From: Marinibaculum pumilum
GTDB taxonomy: Bacteria; Pseudomonadota; Alphaproteobacteria; Ferrovibrionales; Ferrovibrionaceae
Assembly: GCF_042646425.1 (NCBI RefSeq)
Contig: NZ_JBHRTR010000005.1
Coordinates: 186,001-250,000 of the forward strand
Length of the DNA stretch: 64,000 nucleotides
Reading direction: 5' to 3'
This document shows positions 9,403 to 17,560 of this stretch, piece after piece. Position numbers and translations under genes: made by a program. The notes beneath the pieces were generated by a model. The model was given only the letters and a program-made list of their open reading frames with translations. It did not search any database and was not told the origin of the DNA. How positions within the stretch are numbered: the first letter of the stretch is position 1; every line of letters starts with the position of its first letter.

Positions 9403-9430
9403 AATATACAGAAGATTCGTCCGCCGTCAG
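9403..9430 (-). promoter_or_regulatory. Candidate sigma-70 promoter for the mltB operon
   Basis: On the minus strand the -35 box CTGACG (9425-9430) and -10 box TATATT (9403-9408) are separated by 16 bases, about 40 bases upstream of the mltB ATG at 9364. The A/T-rich -10 stands out in this GC-rich intergenic stretch. It would start the mltB-rlpA-dac-tmk-holB-metG-tatD transcript. Confidence 0.5.
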
Positions 9431-9488
9431 CCGGGGCAAGTCAGCCGGAACGGGTCAGCCGGCATGGATCCGTCGGCGAACTGCCGGC

Positions 9489-10265
9489 TCAGGTCCGCCC
9501 CAGCAGGCGATAGGCGGCCAGCCCGATCCATTCCCGCATCGCCGCGTTCAGCAGCACCAGGTGCCCGGCCAGATCGAAGCCGATGCCCGGCAGGACGCCG
9601 GTGTCGCGGGACAGGGTCAGATAGTCGACCGGATAGGGCAGGACCGGCCAGTCCTGCGCGGCGAAGACCTGCACGGCCCGCGGCATGTGCAGGGCGGAGG
9701 TCACCAGAAGCCAGGTCTCGCCGGGCTGCGGGTCGGCCAGCGGCCGGGCCATCGCGGCATTCTCGTGGGTGTTGCGGGAGCCGTCCTCGAAGATCACCCG
9801 CTCCACCGGCAGGCCCAGCTCGGTGAACACCCGGCGGGCGACATCGGCCTCGCTGATCGGCGCCTTCGCCAGGGTGCCCTGCCCGCCGGCGAAGACCAGG
9901 CGCGCCTCCGGATGGGCGCGGGCCAGGGCGCCGAAGGCGATCAGCCGTTCCGCCGCCATGTTGATCTGCGGCGCGTCCCGGTCGGCGCTGAGCGCCGGCA
10001 GGGAGGCGCCGCCAAGGACGATGATGCCGTCGATCCGCCGGCCCTCCAGCTCCGGCCGGGGGTGCCGGTCCTCCAGCGGCCGCGCCAGCCAGATGCCCAG
10101 CGGCAGGACCGCGATCGCCAGGAAGGCCAGACCGGCGAACAGCACCAGTCCGGTGCCCAGGCCGCGCCAGCCGGCAAGCCAGGCCAGCAGGCCCAGGCCG
10201 AGCGCCAGAGCCAGGAAATTGCCCGGCATGATCACCGCCCAGGCGATCTTGGAGACGGCGAACAT
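9489..10265 (-). CDS. YdcF family (DUF218) membrane protein
   Basis: A 258-residue inner-membrane protein. Two transmembrane helices lie within residues 5-60 (NFLALALGLGLLAWLAGW, LVLFAGLAFLAIAVLPLGIWL). A DUF218 domain follows with DGIIVLGGA, RLVFAGGQGT, ERVIFEDGSRNTHENA and LLVTSALHMPRA, the typical ElyC/SanA/YdcF motifs. ElyC/SanA relatives affect envelope integrity; the catalytic role is not established. The start is the ATG at 10265, directly before the first helix; the open frame upstream runs through another gene. Confidence 0.88.
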   Translation of the reverse strand: MFAVSKIAWAVIMPGNFLALALGLGLLAWLAGWRGLGTGLVLFAGLAFLAIAVLPLGIWLARPLEDRHPRPELEGRRIDGIIVLGGASLPALSADRDAPQINMAAERLIAFGALARAHPEARLVFAGGQGTLAKAPISEADVARRVFTELGLPVERVIFEDGSRNTHENAAMARPLADPQPGETWLLVTSALHMPRAVQVFAAQDWPVLPYPVDYLTLSRDTGVLPGIGFDLAGHLVLLNAAMREWIGLAAYRLLGRT

Positions 10266-10309
10266 CGCCCCGCCGCTGCTTTCCTCTGCCGCGCCCCCGC
10301 GCCCGCCCT

Positions 10310-11137
10310 TCAGTTGGTGTTGTCCAGCTGCCCCGGATAGACGGTGGGCAGGCCGCCCTTGCGGTCCTCCGCCGTGCAGGCGAAACCGCACTGCGTGACG
10401 CCGTCGGCGCCCGGCTGGCATTCGCCCAGCTCCAGGCTGACCGGCACCGGGCTGGTGATATCGGGGATGGTGGTGGTGATGCCAACCGAATCCGGGTTGC
10501 CCCAGGGGCCGATCGGCCCGAACGGATCGCCGGGCACCGGGCTGCCATAGGCATAGCCGCCGCCGGGGGCGGGCTGCACCAGCGGCGCCGGGCCGACCGT
10601 CTCGGTCTCCGACAGGTTGCTGCCCTCGTAGGGGAACATCTTCGCCAGCGACAGCACGCAGGTGCCGGTCACCACGGTCGGCGCATCGGCGGCCTGCAGG
10701 GCCTTCGCCACCTGCCCGGGATCGCTGTCGCCGGCGACCCGGACCGGCGCACTGCTGCTGCCGCCGCCGCAGCGGCCGGTGGCGTGAAGCTTCAGGTTCT
10801 GCGCCGGCCGTTCCAGGTTCAAGTTCAGGTTGGTTGTGACCTGGCTGCGCAGGGTGATGGAGCAGCCGGGCGCGTCGGGCGTGTCGCAGGCCAGCCCATC
10901 GTCCCAGGTGATCTTCAGTTCCGCGCAGGTATTGTTGACCAGTTGCACCCGGTAGCTGTTGCCGCCGCCGGCCGCCGCGGCATCGCCGCCCCACAGCGCC
11001 GCCAGCGGCGCGCCCAGCAGCAGGGCCAGCGGCGCAAAGACGTTGGTGCGGTTGGCCTTGCGGGCCTGGCCATGCCGGCCGCGCAGGCCCCCGTCCTGCG
11101 GGACATCCCGCTGTTCCATCACCTGCAAAGCACGCAT
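10310..11137 (-). CDS. Unrecognised exported protein
   Basis: A 275-residue protein I do not recognise. A basic n-region followed by FAPLALLLGAPLAALWGGDAAAA is a plausible signal peptide. The mature part has two disulfide-like cysteine pairs in its first half (NNTCAEL, LACDTP, PGCSITL, GRCGGG), a Gly/Pro-rich middle (PGGGYAYGSPVPGDPFGPIG) and a cysteine-rich tail (GECQPGADGVTQCGFAC). The repeated asparagines in TNLNLNLE suggest a beta-rich fold. I start at the ATG at 11137, which has a GGGAG Shine-Dalgarno site; an ATG at 11161 is less likely. It lies 44 bases upstream of the YdcF gene. Confidence 0.72.
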   Translation of the reverse strand: MRALQVMEQRDVPQDGGLRGRHGQARKANRTNVFAPLALLLGAPLAALWGGDAAAAGGGNSYRVQLVNNTCAELKITWDDGLACDTPDAPGCSITLRSQVTTNLNLNLERPAQNLKLHATGRCGGGSSSAPVRVAGDSDPGQVAKALQAADAPTVVTGTCVLSLAKMFPYEGSNLSETETVGPAPLVQPAPGGGYAYGSPVPGDPFGPIGPWGNPDSVGITTTIPDITSPVPVSLELGECQPGADGVTQCGFACTAEDRKGGLPTVYPGQLDNTN

Positions 11138-11246
11138 GAGTCCCGCTCCCGACCACTGCACCGGGCCACCGACGGGGTGGCCGAATGCGCCGATACTAAA
11201 CCGGATGACGCCCCGCCGTCGCGCGCCGCGCGTCCCGCCGCCACCC

Positions 11247-11275
11247 TTGCATTCCGCCGCGCAGGCTCGCTAAGT
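11247..11275 (+). promoter_or_regulatory. Possible promoter of tRNA-Ser
   Basis: A -35 box TTGCAT (11247-11252) is followed after 17 bases by a weak -10 CTAAGT (11270-11275), which places a start about 14 bases before the mature tRNA. The -10 matches the consensus poorly, so this rests mainly on position. Confidence 0.3.
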
Positions 11276-11295
11276 GGAGGCGCTGGCGCAAGCCT

Positions 11296-11385
11296 GGATG
11301 GGTGGCCGAGCGGTTGAAGGCACCGGTCTTGAAAACCGGCAAGGCGGCAACGTCTTCGTGGGTTCGAATCCCACCCCATCCGCCA
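11296..11385 (+). tRNA. tRNA-Ser (anticodon TGA)
   Basis: A 90-base tRNA with an acceptor stem GGATGGG/CCCATCC, a class II variable arm, anticodon stem ACCGG/CCGGC around loop CTTGAAA (anticodon TGA), T-arm GTGGG TTCGAAT CCCAC and an encoded 3' CCA. The long variable arm and anticodon both fit serine. Confidence 0.96.
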
Positions 11386-11416
11386 TTGCGTATCCGCCTG
11401 ATGCTCCCGCTCGCCG

Positions 11417-11665
11417 TCACGCGATCAGATACGCGACATAGCCGAAGCCCAGCGCCAGCGAGATCAGCGACAGGACGATCATCATCGCGACCGGGGCCTG
11501 GTGCTGGCGCTGCGGCTTGACGACGGGGGCGTCGGTCTCGCTCTCGATGCCGGCGGTCGGTTCCGGCAGGGGCTCGCGCGAGGATTGCCGCACGGCTTCG
11601 ACGCCGCCGGCGGCGTTTTCCGGATCGCTGGCCTCGTCCATCAATGTGGCGTCGCGGCGGGTCAT
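11417..11665 (-). CDS. Small single-pass membrane protein
   Basis: An 82-residue protein of unknown function. The first 50 residues are polar and acidic (DEASDPENAAGGVEAVR, IESETDAP), followed by one C-terminal transmembrane helix, APVAMMIVLSLISLALGFGYVAYLIA, so it is probably tail-anchored with the N-terminus in the cytosol. I chose the ATG at 11665 because GAGGAGGGAGCG stands directly before it; the longer frame to 11749 has no such site. It is antisense-adjacent to tRNA-Ser and stands alone. Confidence 0.7.
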   Translation of the reverse strand: MTRRDATLMDEASDPENAAGGVEAVRQSSREPLPEPTAGIESETDAPVVKPQRQHQAPVAMMIVLSLISLALGFGYVAYLIA

Positions 11666-11802
11666 CGCTCCCTCCTCGGCTGCTGCCGTCTGGGTCGGTG
11701 CTGTGCCGTGAAACCCCGCGCTGCCGGTCTTTGTTCCACGCACCGTCATCCGGGCACAGGTGCCGGGAACCGAATGCCGTCTGGCGGCTTAACGGAAACG
11801 CA

Positions 11803-11978
11803 AGGCCTTTCGCGCTCCAATGGAAAGGCCTGCAAAAAGGCCGGACGGGCGTTCCCCCCCCTCGCCCGTCACATAAGCCGAGCGGCGGCGCCCCGCGGTC
11901 CCCCCTACCCGGCGCGCCGCTGCCCACAATGTGCGTAGCGACTGGCCCGTAGCCCCTCCGGCTGCGGGCGATTTTTTT
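11803..11978 (+). ncRNA. Candidate small RNA with C-rich hairpin loops
   Basis: The 338-base gap between the small membrane protein and eutC holds no credible gene but four consecutive hairpins on the plus strand: 9 bp at 11803-11831, 8 bp at 11844-11870 (GACGGGCG/CGCCCGTC) with a loop of eight C, 11 bp with one bulge at 11881-11921 with a C-rich loop, and the terminator hairpin at 11945-11969 with loop CCTCC. C-rich or CCUCC loops able to pair with Shine-Dalgarno sequences occur in known alphaproteobacterial small RNAs (the cuckoo/CcsR type). I find no strong promoter, so the 5' end is uncertain and the transcript may begin further upstream. Confidence 0.4.
11945..11978 (+). terminator. Rho-independent terminator
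   Basis: A 10-bp stem GCCCGTAGCC/GGCTGCGGGC with one T-G pair and a CCTCC loop is followed by GA and seven T. The T tract lies on the plus strand only, although no plus-strand protein gene ends here; the closest plus-strand gene is tRNA-Ser, about 560 bases upstream. Confidence 0.75.
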
Positions 11979-12004
11979 GGGGAGCCCGTCGCTCCGGCGG
12001 GGCC

Positions 12005-12799
12005 TCAGGCCGGCGGCAGGGTCGCCGCTTCCTTCAGCGCGATGCCGCTGACATTGCGCCGCTTCATCTGCGCCGCCAGCCAGGCGATCTTTGCGGCTGC
12101 GGCCCCTGCCGGCAGGCCGCCGCTGCGGATGTTGGAGATGCAGTTGCGCCGGCTGTCCGGGGTGCCGGGCGCCGCACGCCAGGTCAGGTAGGCGCCAAGC
12201 GAATCCGCCGCCGAGAGGCCGGGCCGCTCGCCGATCAGCACCACCGTGCAGCCGGCCCGCAGCCGTTCCGCCACCGCATCGGGGGCGGCCACCCGCCCCT
12301 GCTCGACCAGCGCCGCACCGGCAACCGACAGCCCTTCCGCCTGCAAAAGGGGCAGCAGGGCTTCGACCACCGGCAGCGCGTTCAGGTTCACGGCCGTCGC
12401 CGACAGCCCGTCGACCAGGGCCAGCAGGACGTCGCGGTCCGGCGCCAGGCCGGCCAGCGCCGTGCCGTCGCCCAGCGCCACCTGCCGGCCCAGGTCCGGC
12501 CGGCGGAGATAGGCGGCCCGGGCCGGCACCCGGCTGTGCAGGCAGGCGACCGGCAGGCCCATCGCCTGCAGGCCGGCGGCCAGCGCCGCCGCATCCAGTG
12601 CCGAATAGACCGCGTCGCGCGCGCGCGCATGGTCCAGGGCGAAGCGCAGCTGCGCCGCCGTGGGCAGGCCGGCACCGGCCCGGCCCAGCGCGATCCGCGC
12701 ATCGCTGTGCCGGCGCAGGGCGGCTAGTCCCCGCGGCGCGGGCGTGACCGCATCCCCGGCGGGGGCCGCCGGCAGCGGCGGGTCGGGTTTCCGCGGCAT
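12005..12799 (-). CDS. eutC: Ethanolamine ammonia-lyase small subunit
   Basis: A 264-residue protein that matches EutC, the cobalamin-binding small subunit of ethanolamine ammonia-lyase (ethanolamine to acetaldehyde and ammonia). Family motifs include LRRHSDARIALGRAGAGLPT at the N-terminus, HSRVPARAAYLRRPDLGR, LIGERPGLSAADSLGAYLTW and the C-terminal NCISNIRSGGLP. It starts three bases after the eutB stop, so the two subunits are made together. No other eut gene follows. Confidence 0.96.
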   Translation of the reverse strand: MPRKPDPPLPAAPAGDAVTPAPRGLAALRRHSDARIALGRAGAGLPTAAQLRFALDHARARDAVYSALDAAALAAGLQAMGLPVACLHSRVPARAAYLRRPDLGRQVALGDGTALAGLAPDRDVLLALVDGLSATAVNLNALPVVEALLPLLQAEGLSVAGAALVEQGRVAAPDAVAERLRAGCTVVLIGERPGLSAADSLGAYLTWRAAPGTPDSRRNCISNIRSGGLPAGAAAAKIAWLAAQMKRRNVSGIALKEAATLPPA

Positions 12800-12802
12800 C
12801 GC

Positions 12803-14221
12803 CTACCCTGCCCCGCCGGGCAGGGCCAGGCGGGCCAGTTCGCGGCCCAGGGGCGTATCCGGCGCCGCCGGCTGCGCCGCATCGCGCAGGCGTCCGGCCG
12901 CATCGGCCAGGCCCACCTTCTGCAGCCAGGCCTCGAATTCCGGTGCCGGCCGCAGGCCGAGGCTGTCCCGCGCGAACAGCAGGTCGTGATGCGACAGGCT
13001 CTGGTAGTTCAGCATGATGTCGTCGGCGCCGGGCACGGTGATGACGAAGTTCACGCCGGCGGCGCAGAGCATCACCAGCAGGGTGTCCATGTCGTCCTGG
13101 TCGGCCTCGGCATGGTTGGTGTAGCAGATGTCGACCCCCATCGGCGCGCCCAGCAGCTTGCCGCAGAAATGGTCCTCCAGCCCGGCGCGCAGGATCTGCT
13201 TGCCGTCGTAGAGATATTCCGGGCCGATGAAGCCGACGACGGAGTTCACCAGCAGGGTGTCGTGCGCCCGCACGATGGCATAGGCGCGGGCCTCCATGGT
13301 CTGCTGGTCGACGCCGTGATGGCCGTCCGCCGACAGCGCCGCGCCCTGCCCGGTCTCGAAATACATCACGTCGCGGCCGACGCTGCCGCGGTTCAGGGCC
13401 TGCGCCGCCTCTTGAGCCTCGGCCAGCAGGGCCAGGGTGACGCCGAAGCCTTCGTTCGCCTTCTGCGAGCCGGCGATCGACTGGAACACCAGGTCGACCG
13501 GTGCGCCCAGGCCGATCGCCTCGATCGCGGTGGTGACATGGCCCAGGCAGCAGCACTGGGTCGGGATCTCCAGCCGGCCGCGCAGGTCGTCCAGCAGCCG
13601 GCAGATGCGGACATAGTCGGCGACGGAATCGGTCGCCGGATTGACCCCCAGCACCGCGTCGCCGGACCCCATCAGAAGGCCGTCCAGCAGGCTGACGGCG
13701 ATGCCGAAGCTGTCGTCGGTGGGATGGTTGGGCTGGTTGCGCCCCGACAGCCGGCCGGGCAGCCCGATCGTGCTGCGGAAGCGGGAGATTGTGCGGCACT
13801 TGCGGGCGACGGCGACCAGGTCCTGGTTGCGCATCAGCTTGCTGACCGCGGCCGCCATTTCCGGCATCAGGCCCGGCGCCAGCGCGGCAAGCGCGGCCTC
13901 GTCCGCCGCCGCCGACAGCAGCCAGTCGCGGAAGCCGCCGACCGTCAGCGACGCCACCGGGGCAAAGGCCGCCGGGTCGTGCTGGCGGCGGATCAGGTCG
14001 GAGACCTCGTCGCGTTCCGCGGGAACCAGTTCCTCCGCCAGGAAGGCCGCCAGCGGCAGGTCGGCCAGGGCGATCCGGGCGGCGACCCGCTGCACGGCGC
14101 TGCCGGCGGCGATGCCGGCCAGCTCGTCGCCGGACCGCGGCGGCGAGGCACAGGCAAGCAGCGCCGCCAGACCGTCGAAGCGCCAGGTCTCGCCGTCGAT
14201 GCTGGCGGAATGGAGCGGCAC
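12803..14221 (-). CDS. eutB: Ethanolamine ammonia-lyase large subunit
   Basis: A 472-residue catalytic subunit of coenzyme-B12-dependent ethanolamine ammonia-lyase. Family features include SPPRSGDELAGIAA, SKLMRNQDLV, RFRSTIGLPGRLSGRNQPNHPTDD, QCCCLGHVTTAIEAIGLGAPVDLVFQSIAGSQKANEGFGV, MYFETGQGAALSADGHHGVDQQTMEARAYA and the closing NFVITVPGADDIMLNYQS. The start is a GTG at 14221. No reactivase (eutA), no alcohol or aldehyde dehydrogenase and no microcompartment shell gene is present, so the acetaldehyde must be handled by enzymes encoded elsewhere. Confidence 0.97.
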   Translation of the reverse strand: MPLHSASIDGETWRFDGLAALLACASPPRSGDELAGIAAGSAVQRVAARIALADLPLAAFLAEELVPAERDEVSDLIRRQHDPAAFAPVASLTVGGFRDWLLSAAADEAALAALAPGLMPEMAAAVSKLMRNQDLVAVARKCRTISRFRSTIGLPGRLSGRNQPNHPTDDSFGIAVSLLDGLLMGSGDAVLGVNPATDSVADYVRICRLLDDLRGRLEIPTQCCCLGHVTTAIEAIGLGAPVDLVFQSIAGSQKANEGFGVTLALLAEAQEAAQALNRGSVGRDVMYFETGQGAALSADGHHGVDQQTMEARAYAIVRAHDTLLVNSVVGFIGPEYLYDGKQILRAGLEDHFCGKLLGAPMGVDICYTNHAEADQDDMDTLLVMLCAAGVNFVITVPGADDIMLNYQSLSHHDLLFARDSLGLRPAPEFEAWLQKVGLADAAGRLRDAAQPAAPDTPLGRELARLALPGGAG

Positions 14222-14350
14222 GGCGATGGTCCTGCGGTTGCGTCAGCCTGCCGCAACGCTTCCGCCGCCCGGCTGTCTTGTCAACCCGGGCGATGCCGCC
14301 CCCGGTCTCTCCACGGGCCTGGGGATGACCGGGGGCGGCGCGGGCGGCGG

Positions 14351-14752
14351 CTACCGGTAGCCCGGCAGCCGCAGCTCGTTCGCGTCGGCGCTGGCCCAGA
14401 TCTCCTCGTCGGTCAGCGCCGTCTCGATGAACTCGATCGGCACGCCGCCATCGTCGATCACCGCCACCCGGTAGTGCGGCAGGGGCTCGTAGGGGCCCAG
14501 GATCAGGGTGGCGCCGGCCACCGCCCGTTCCAGGTCGTCGACCTTGAACGCGGCATGCGGCACCGTCTGCATCAGGGGGTGCAGGCAGCTGTCGGCCTCG
14601 AAGCGGTGGTACTGCACCTTCAGCCCGCGGCACTCGGTGACGTCGCTGGTGTACAGCCCGAAGGCCGCGCTGTAGCGCTCGCCCGGCTGCGGCACATGGG
14701 TCGGGATGCCCATGTGGTGGAACACCATCTCCACCCCGTTGCGCTGCGGCAT
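14351..14752 (-). CDS. VOC-fold (glyoxalase/dioxygenase-like) protein
   Basis: A 133-residue protein with the look of a vicinal-oxygen-chelate fold: an early HHMGIPTHVPQPGERYSAAFGLYT, a central QTVPHAAFKVDDLERAVAGATLILGPYEP and a terminal VAVIDDGGVPIEFIETAL. The metal ligands would be H11 or H12, the central H and the final E, as in other VOC enzymes. I start at the ATG at 14752 behind a GGGGAGG site; the longer frame to 14881 is not similar to anything. It lies upstream of eutBC on the same strand after a 129-base gap; a shared function with ethanolamine use is only a guess. Confidence 0.7.
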   Translation of the reverse strand: MPQRNGVEMVFHHMGIPTHVPQPGERYSAAFGLYTSDVTECRGLKVQYHRFEADSCLHPLMQTVPHAAFKVDDLERAVAGATLILGPYEPLPHYRVAVIDDGGVPIEFIETALTDEEIWASADANELRLPGYR

Positions 14753-14877
14753 CTGCCTGCCTCCCCTGCCCTGCGACGGTCGGGCACCGTGCCCCGCCGA
14801 CCGTTGGAAAGATCGGCGGGTGCTGTGGCAGGAAGAGGGCCGGATCGGGACTTGTCTGTGGCGATTGCGGATCCGGG

Positions 14878-17556
14878 TCACAGATAGCCGATGTTCAGCA
14901 GGTTCGGATCGGTCAGCTCCTCGACGGTGAAGAGCTGCGTGCCGCGCATGTCCGTCACCAGCAGGCTGCTGCCGCTGACGGTCACGGAAACCGGGCCGAT
15001 CCCCTGGTCGAACATCAGCATGTCGCCCTCGCCGGCATCGTAGTCGGTGACGGCATGGCCGCCGCCGCGCTGGTGGACGAAGCGGTCCGCGCCCGACCCG
15101 CCGGTCAGGGTGTCGCCGCCCTCGAACGCGAAAAGGCTGTCGTCGCCGTCGCCGCCGTCCAGCAGGTCGCTGCCCATGCCGCCGTGCAGCCGGTCGGCAC
15201 CCGCCTCCCCCGCCAGGCTGTCATCGCCGTGATTGCCGGCCAGCATGTCCGCGCCGGCGCCGCCGGACAGGGAATCGTCGTCGAACAGGCCGATCAGGGT
15301 GTCGTCGCCGGCGCCGCCCTGAAGGGTGTCGCGGCCGGCGCCGCCATGCAGCATGTCGGCCCCCTCCCCGCCGGCCAGCCAGTCGTCGCCGGGATTGCCG
15401 TACAGGCTGTCGTTGCCGGCCCCGCCCCACAGCCTGTCATCGTCCCACAGGCCGATCAGCCGGTCGTCGCCGGCCTCGCCCGACAGGGTGTCGCTGCCGC
15501 TGCCGCCATGCAGCATGTCGGCGCCGTCGCCGCCGGCCAGGATGTCGTTGCCGATATTGCCGTACAGGCTGTCATCGCCGCTGCCGCCGGACAGGCTGTC
15601 GTCCTGCCACATGCCGACCATCAGGTCGCCATCGGCACCGCCGTCCAGGCTGTCGGCACCGACGCCGCCGTGCAGCATGTCCGCGCCGTCGCCGCCGGAC
15701 AGGCTGTCGTCGCCGCCATTGCCGTAGAGGCTGTCGCCGCCCAGCCCGCCGTCCAGGCTGTCATTGCCGCCCTCGGCCTGCAGCCAGTCGGCGCCGTCGC
15801 CGCCCAGCAGGGTGTCCAGGCCGTCGCCGCCCAGCAGCCTGTCGTTGCCGGCATCGCCGCTGAGCAGGTCGTCGCCGCCCAGGCCCATCATCAGGTCGCG
15901 GCCGCCGCTGCCGCTCAGGCTCTCCGCGCCGTCGCTGCCGCCAACCCGGTTCGAGGCCAGGAAGACATCGTCCTGCAGATGGTCGATATCGGTGTTGCGC
16001 AGGATGATGTCGGACAGGCTGGTGGCGTTGATCTGCGCCACCAGGTCGCGCGACAGGCGCCCCTCGTACCAGAAGCGGTCGCCATCGCGCAGCGCGGCGA
16101 ACTGGGCGACCAGGATCGCCTGGAAGGTCTCTCCCACCAGGGCGCCGGCGGCATGATCCTCCGCCAGGCCGCCGACATAGAGGTCCAGCCGGTCGACCGA
16201 GCCGTAGGTGGCCTGCAGGCGCGCCGCCAGGCCTGTGTCCGAGGTGATTTCGGCAAAGCTCGACACCCGGCCCAGGCCATAGGCCTCCCGCACGCTGTTA
16301 TAGTCGGTCAGGCCGTGGTCGCGGCCGCGCTGGATGTTCAGGGAGACGAGGTCGAAGCCGCCGGAGCCCGGCGGGCCGAACAGGAAGTTGCGGACATCGT
16401 CGACAACCTGGGTGTCGATTTCCTGGGAAAAGGTCGCCGCCTGGCCGCGCAGCACATTGTCGATGCCGTCGCTGGCCAGGGCCGCCGGGTTGAAGAAGGC
16501 GTCGCGCAGCGCCAGGTCGCCGGCGGCGGCTTCCGCGCCGCTCTCCGTCATCCGCGCCAGGGTGCCGGAGAGCATGGAATGGCCGATGCGGAAGGCCGCG
16601 GTGGCGAACTCGCTGGCGATCTGCGGGTCGATGTCGGGGCGATAGCCATGCCAGTCGCCCAGCGCCCGGCTTCCCACCAGCAGCGGCAGGAACTCGTTGT
16701 AGGTGACCGCCTGGATCTCCGCCTCGACGATCGCCTTCGCGCCCTCGTACAGCTCGTCGGCGCTGGCGGAGGGAAAGCGCGCGCCCAACTCGTCGACGAT
16801 CCGGTTATGCTCCCGCACGAAGATCGTGTGCATGGCGGTCAGGCCGACATTCTCGTTCGCCCGCACGTCGCCGGCCAGGAACAGCTCCGCGTCGGTCAGG
16901 AACGGGTTGGCATTCGCATTGTCGAAGCCGCCCGTGTTGTAGGGCAGCAGGTCGCCGTCGCTGACCTTCAGGTAGCCGCCATCGGCCCGCAGCGCGGCGG
17001 CACGCGCGGTGTCGGAGCCATAGACGTTCGAGGCGTCGACGAAGGCGGTGATCTCGTTCACCTGCAGCCGCGGATTGCCGGCCCCGGTGCCTGTCCCCTC
17101 CGCCGCGGCGGAGCGGGTCATGGCGATGCTCTGCGTGCCGGTGCCATAGGGGTCGAACCAGGCATCGCCGGTCGGGACCGCGATGCTGAAATCCTCGCTG
17201 CTGCCCGCCTCGGTCAGGTCGATGTCATGGTCCAGGAACTGGCCCCACATCCAGAACAGGTTGGAGGTGCCGGCCGCACTGTCGATCACCGCGTCCTGGG
17301 CGAAGATCTCGTTGCTGACGGTCCGCGCGTTGGGGCGGTCGGCACCCGACGGGCTGTCGAAGCCGTCGGCATAGCCCGGCGCGAGGGAACTGGTGAAGGT
17401 GGTCCCGGCCGCGCCCAGGTCGGCGTCGCGCGGGTTGTTGCCGCTGCCGTCGATGGCGCGATCTTCATCGTCCCGCCCGCCGCGACCGCGGCCGAACAGG
17501 GCATGACTGAGGGAGCCGCCGGTGCGCCCGGCCAGCGTATCGAGAATGTCCGGCAT
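14878..17556 (-). CDS. Secreted haem peroxidase with RTX calcium-binding repeats
   Basis: An 892-residue protein. Residues 40-540 form an animal-type haem peroxidase (peroxinectin/myeloperoxidase superfamily): the distal His in MWGQFLDHDIDL (D109-H110), the proximal His in AAFRIGHSMLSG (H326) and the signature LNIQRGRDHGLTDYN. From about residue 555 to 840 follow nonapeptide GGxGxDxLx RTX repeats that should bind calcium and fold outside the cell. There is no N-terminal signal peptide, so export by a type I system using a C-terminal signal is expected; no hlyB/hlyD/tolC genes lie in this window. It probably makes hypohalous acids or oxidises phenolics or iodide outside the cell. Confidence 0.92.
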   Translation of the reverse strand: MPDILDTLAGRTGGSLSHALFGRGRGGRDDEDRAIDGSGNNPRDADLGAAGTTFTSSLAPGYADGFDSPSGADRPNARTVSNEIFAQDAVIDSAAGTSNLFWMWGQFLDHDIDLTEAGSSEDFSIAVPTGDAWFDPYGTGTQSIAMTRSAAAEGTGTGAGNPRLQVNEITAFVDASNVYGSDTARAAALRADGGYLKVSDGDLLPYNTGGFDNANANPFLTDAELFLAGDVRANENVGLTAMHTIFVREHNRIVDELGARFPSASADELYEGAKAIVEAEIQAVTYNEFLPLLVGSRALGDWHGYRPDIDPQIASEFATAAFRIGHSMLSGTLARMTESGAEAAAGDLALRDAFFNPAALASDGIDNVLRGQAATFSQEIDTQVVDDVRNFLFGPPGSGGFDLVSLNIQRGRDHGLTDYNSVREAYGLGRVSSFAEITSDTGLAARLQATYGSVDRLDLYVGGLAEDHAAGALVGETFQAILVAQFAALRDGDRFWYEGRLSRDLVAQINATSLSDIILRNTDIDHLQDDVFLASNRVGGSDGAESLSGSGGRDLMMGLGGDDLLSGDAGNDRLLGGDGLDTLLGGDGADWLQAEGGNDSLDGGLGGDSLYGNGGDDSLSGGDGADMLHGGVGADSLDGGADGDLMVGMWQDDSLSGGSGDDSLYGNIGNDILAGGDGADMLHGGSGSDTLSGEAGDDRLIGLWDDDRLWGGAGNDSLYGNPGDDWLAGGEGADMLHGGAGRDTLQGGAGDDTLIGLFDDDSLSGGAGADMLAGNHGDDSLAGEAGADRLHGGMGSDLLDGGDGDDSLFAFEGGDTLTGGSGADRFVHQRGGGHAVTDYDAGEGDMLMFDQGIGPVSVTVSGSSLLVTDMRGTQLFTVEELTDPNLLNIGYL
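15091..15738 (-). repeat. Four tandem 162-bp super-repeats in the RTX domain
   Basis: Within the RTX tail, six nonapeptides make a 54-residue unit repeated four times (residues 607-660, 661-714, 715-768, 769-822). The second nonapeptide of the third-copy type reads GADMLHGG in the first three units. In the fifth nonapeptide the glycine turn is replaced by a bulky GMWQDD, GLWDDD, GLFDDD or FAFEGGD element. The last unit is the most diverged. Confidence 0.85.
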
Positions 17557-17560
17557 GTCT

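Noticed and set aside
11196..14633. An 1145-codon minus-strand frame
   Set aside because: It is frame-shifted relative to eutB and eutC and runs through the tRNA-Ser region; the protein is Arg/Gly/Ala-rich with no motif.
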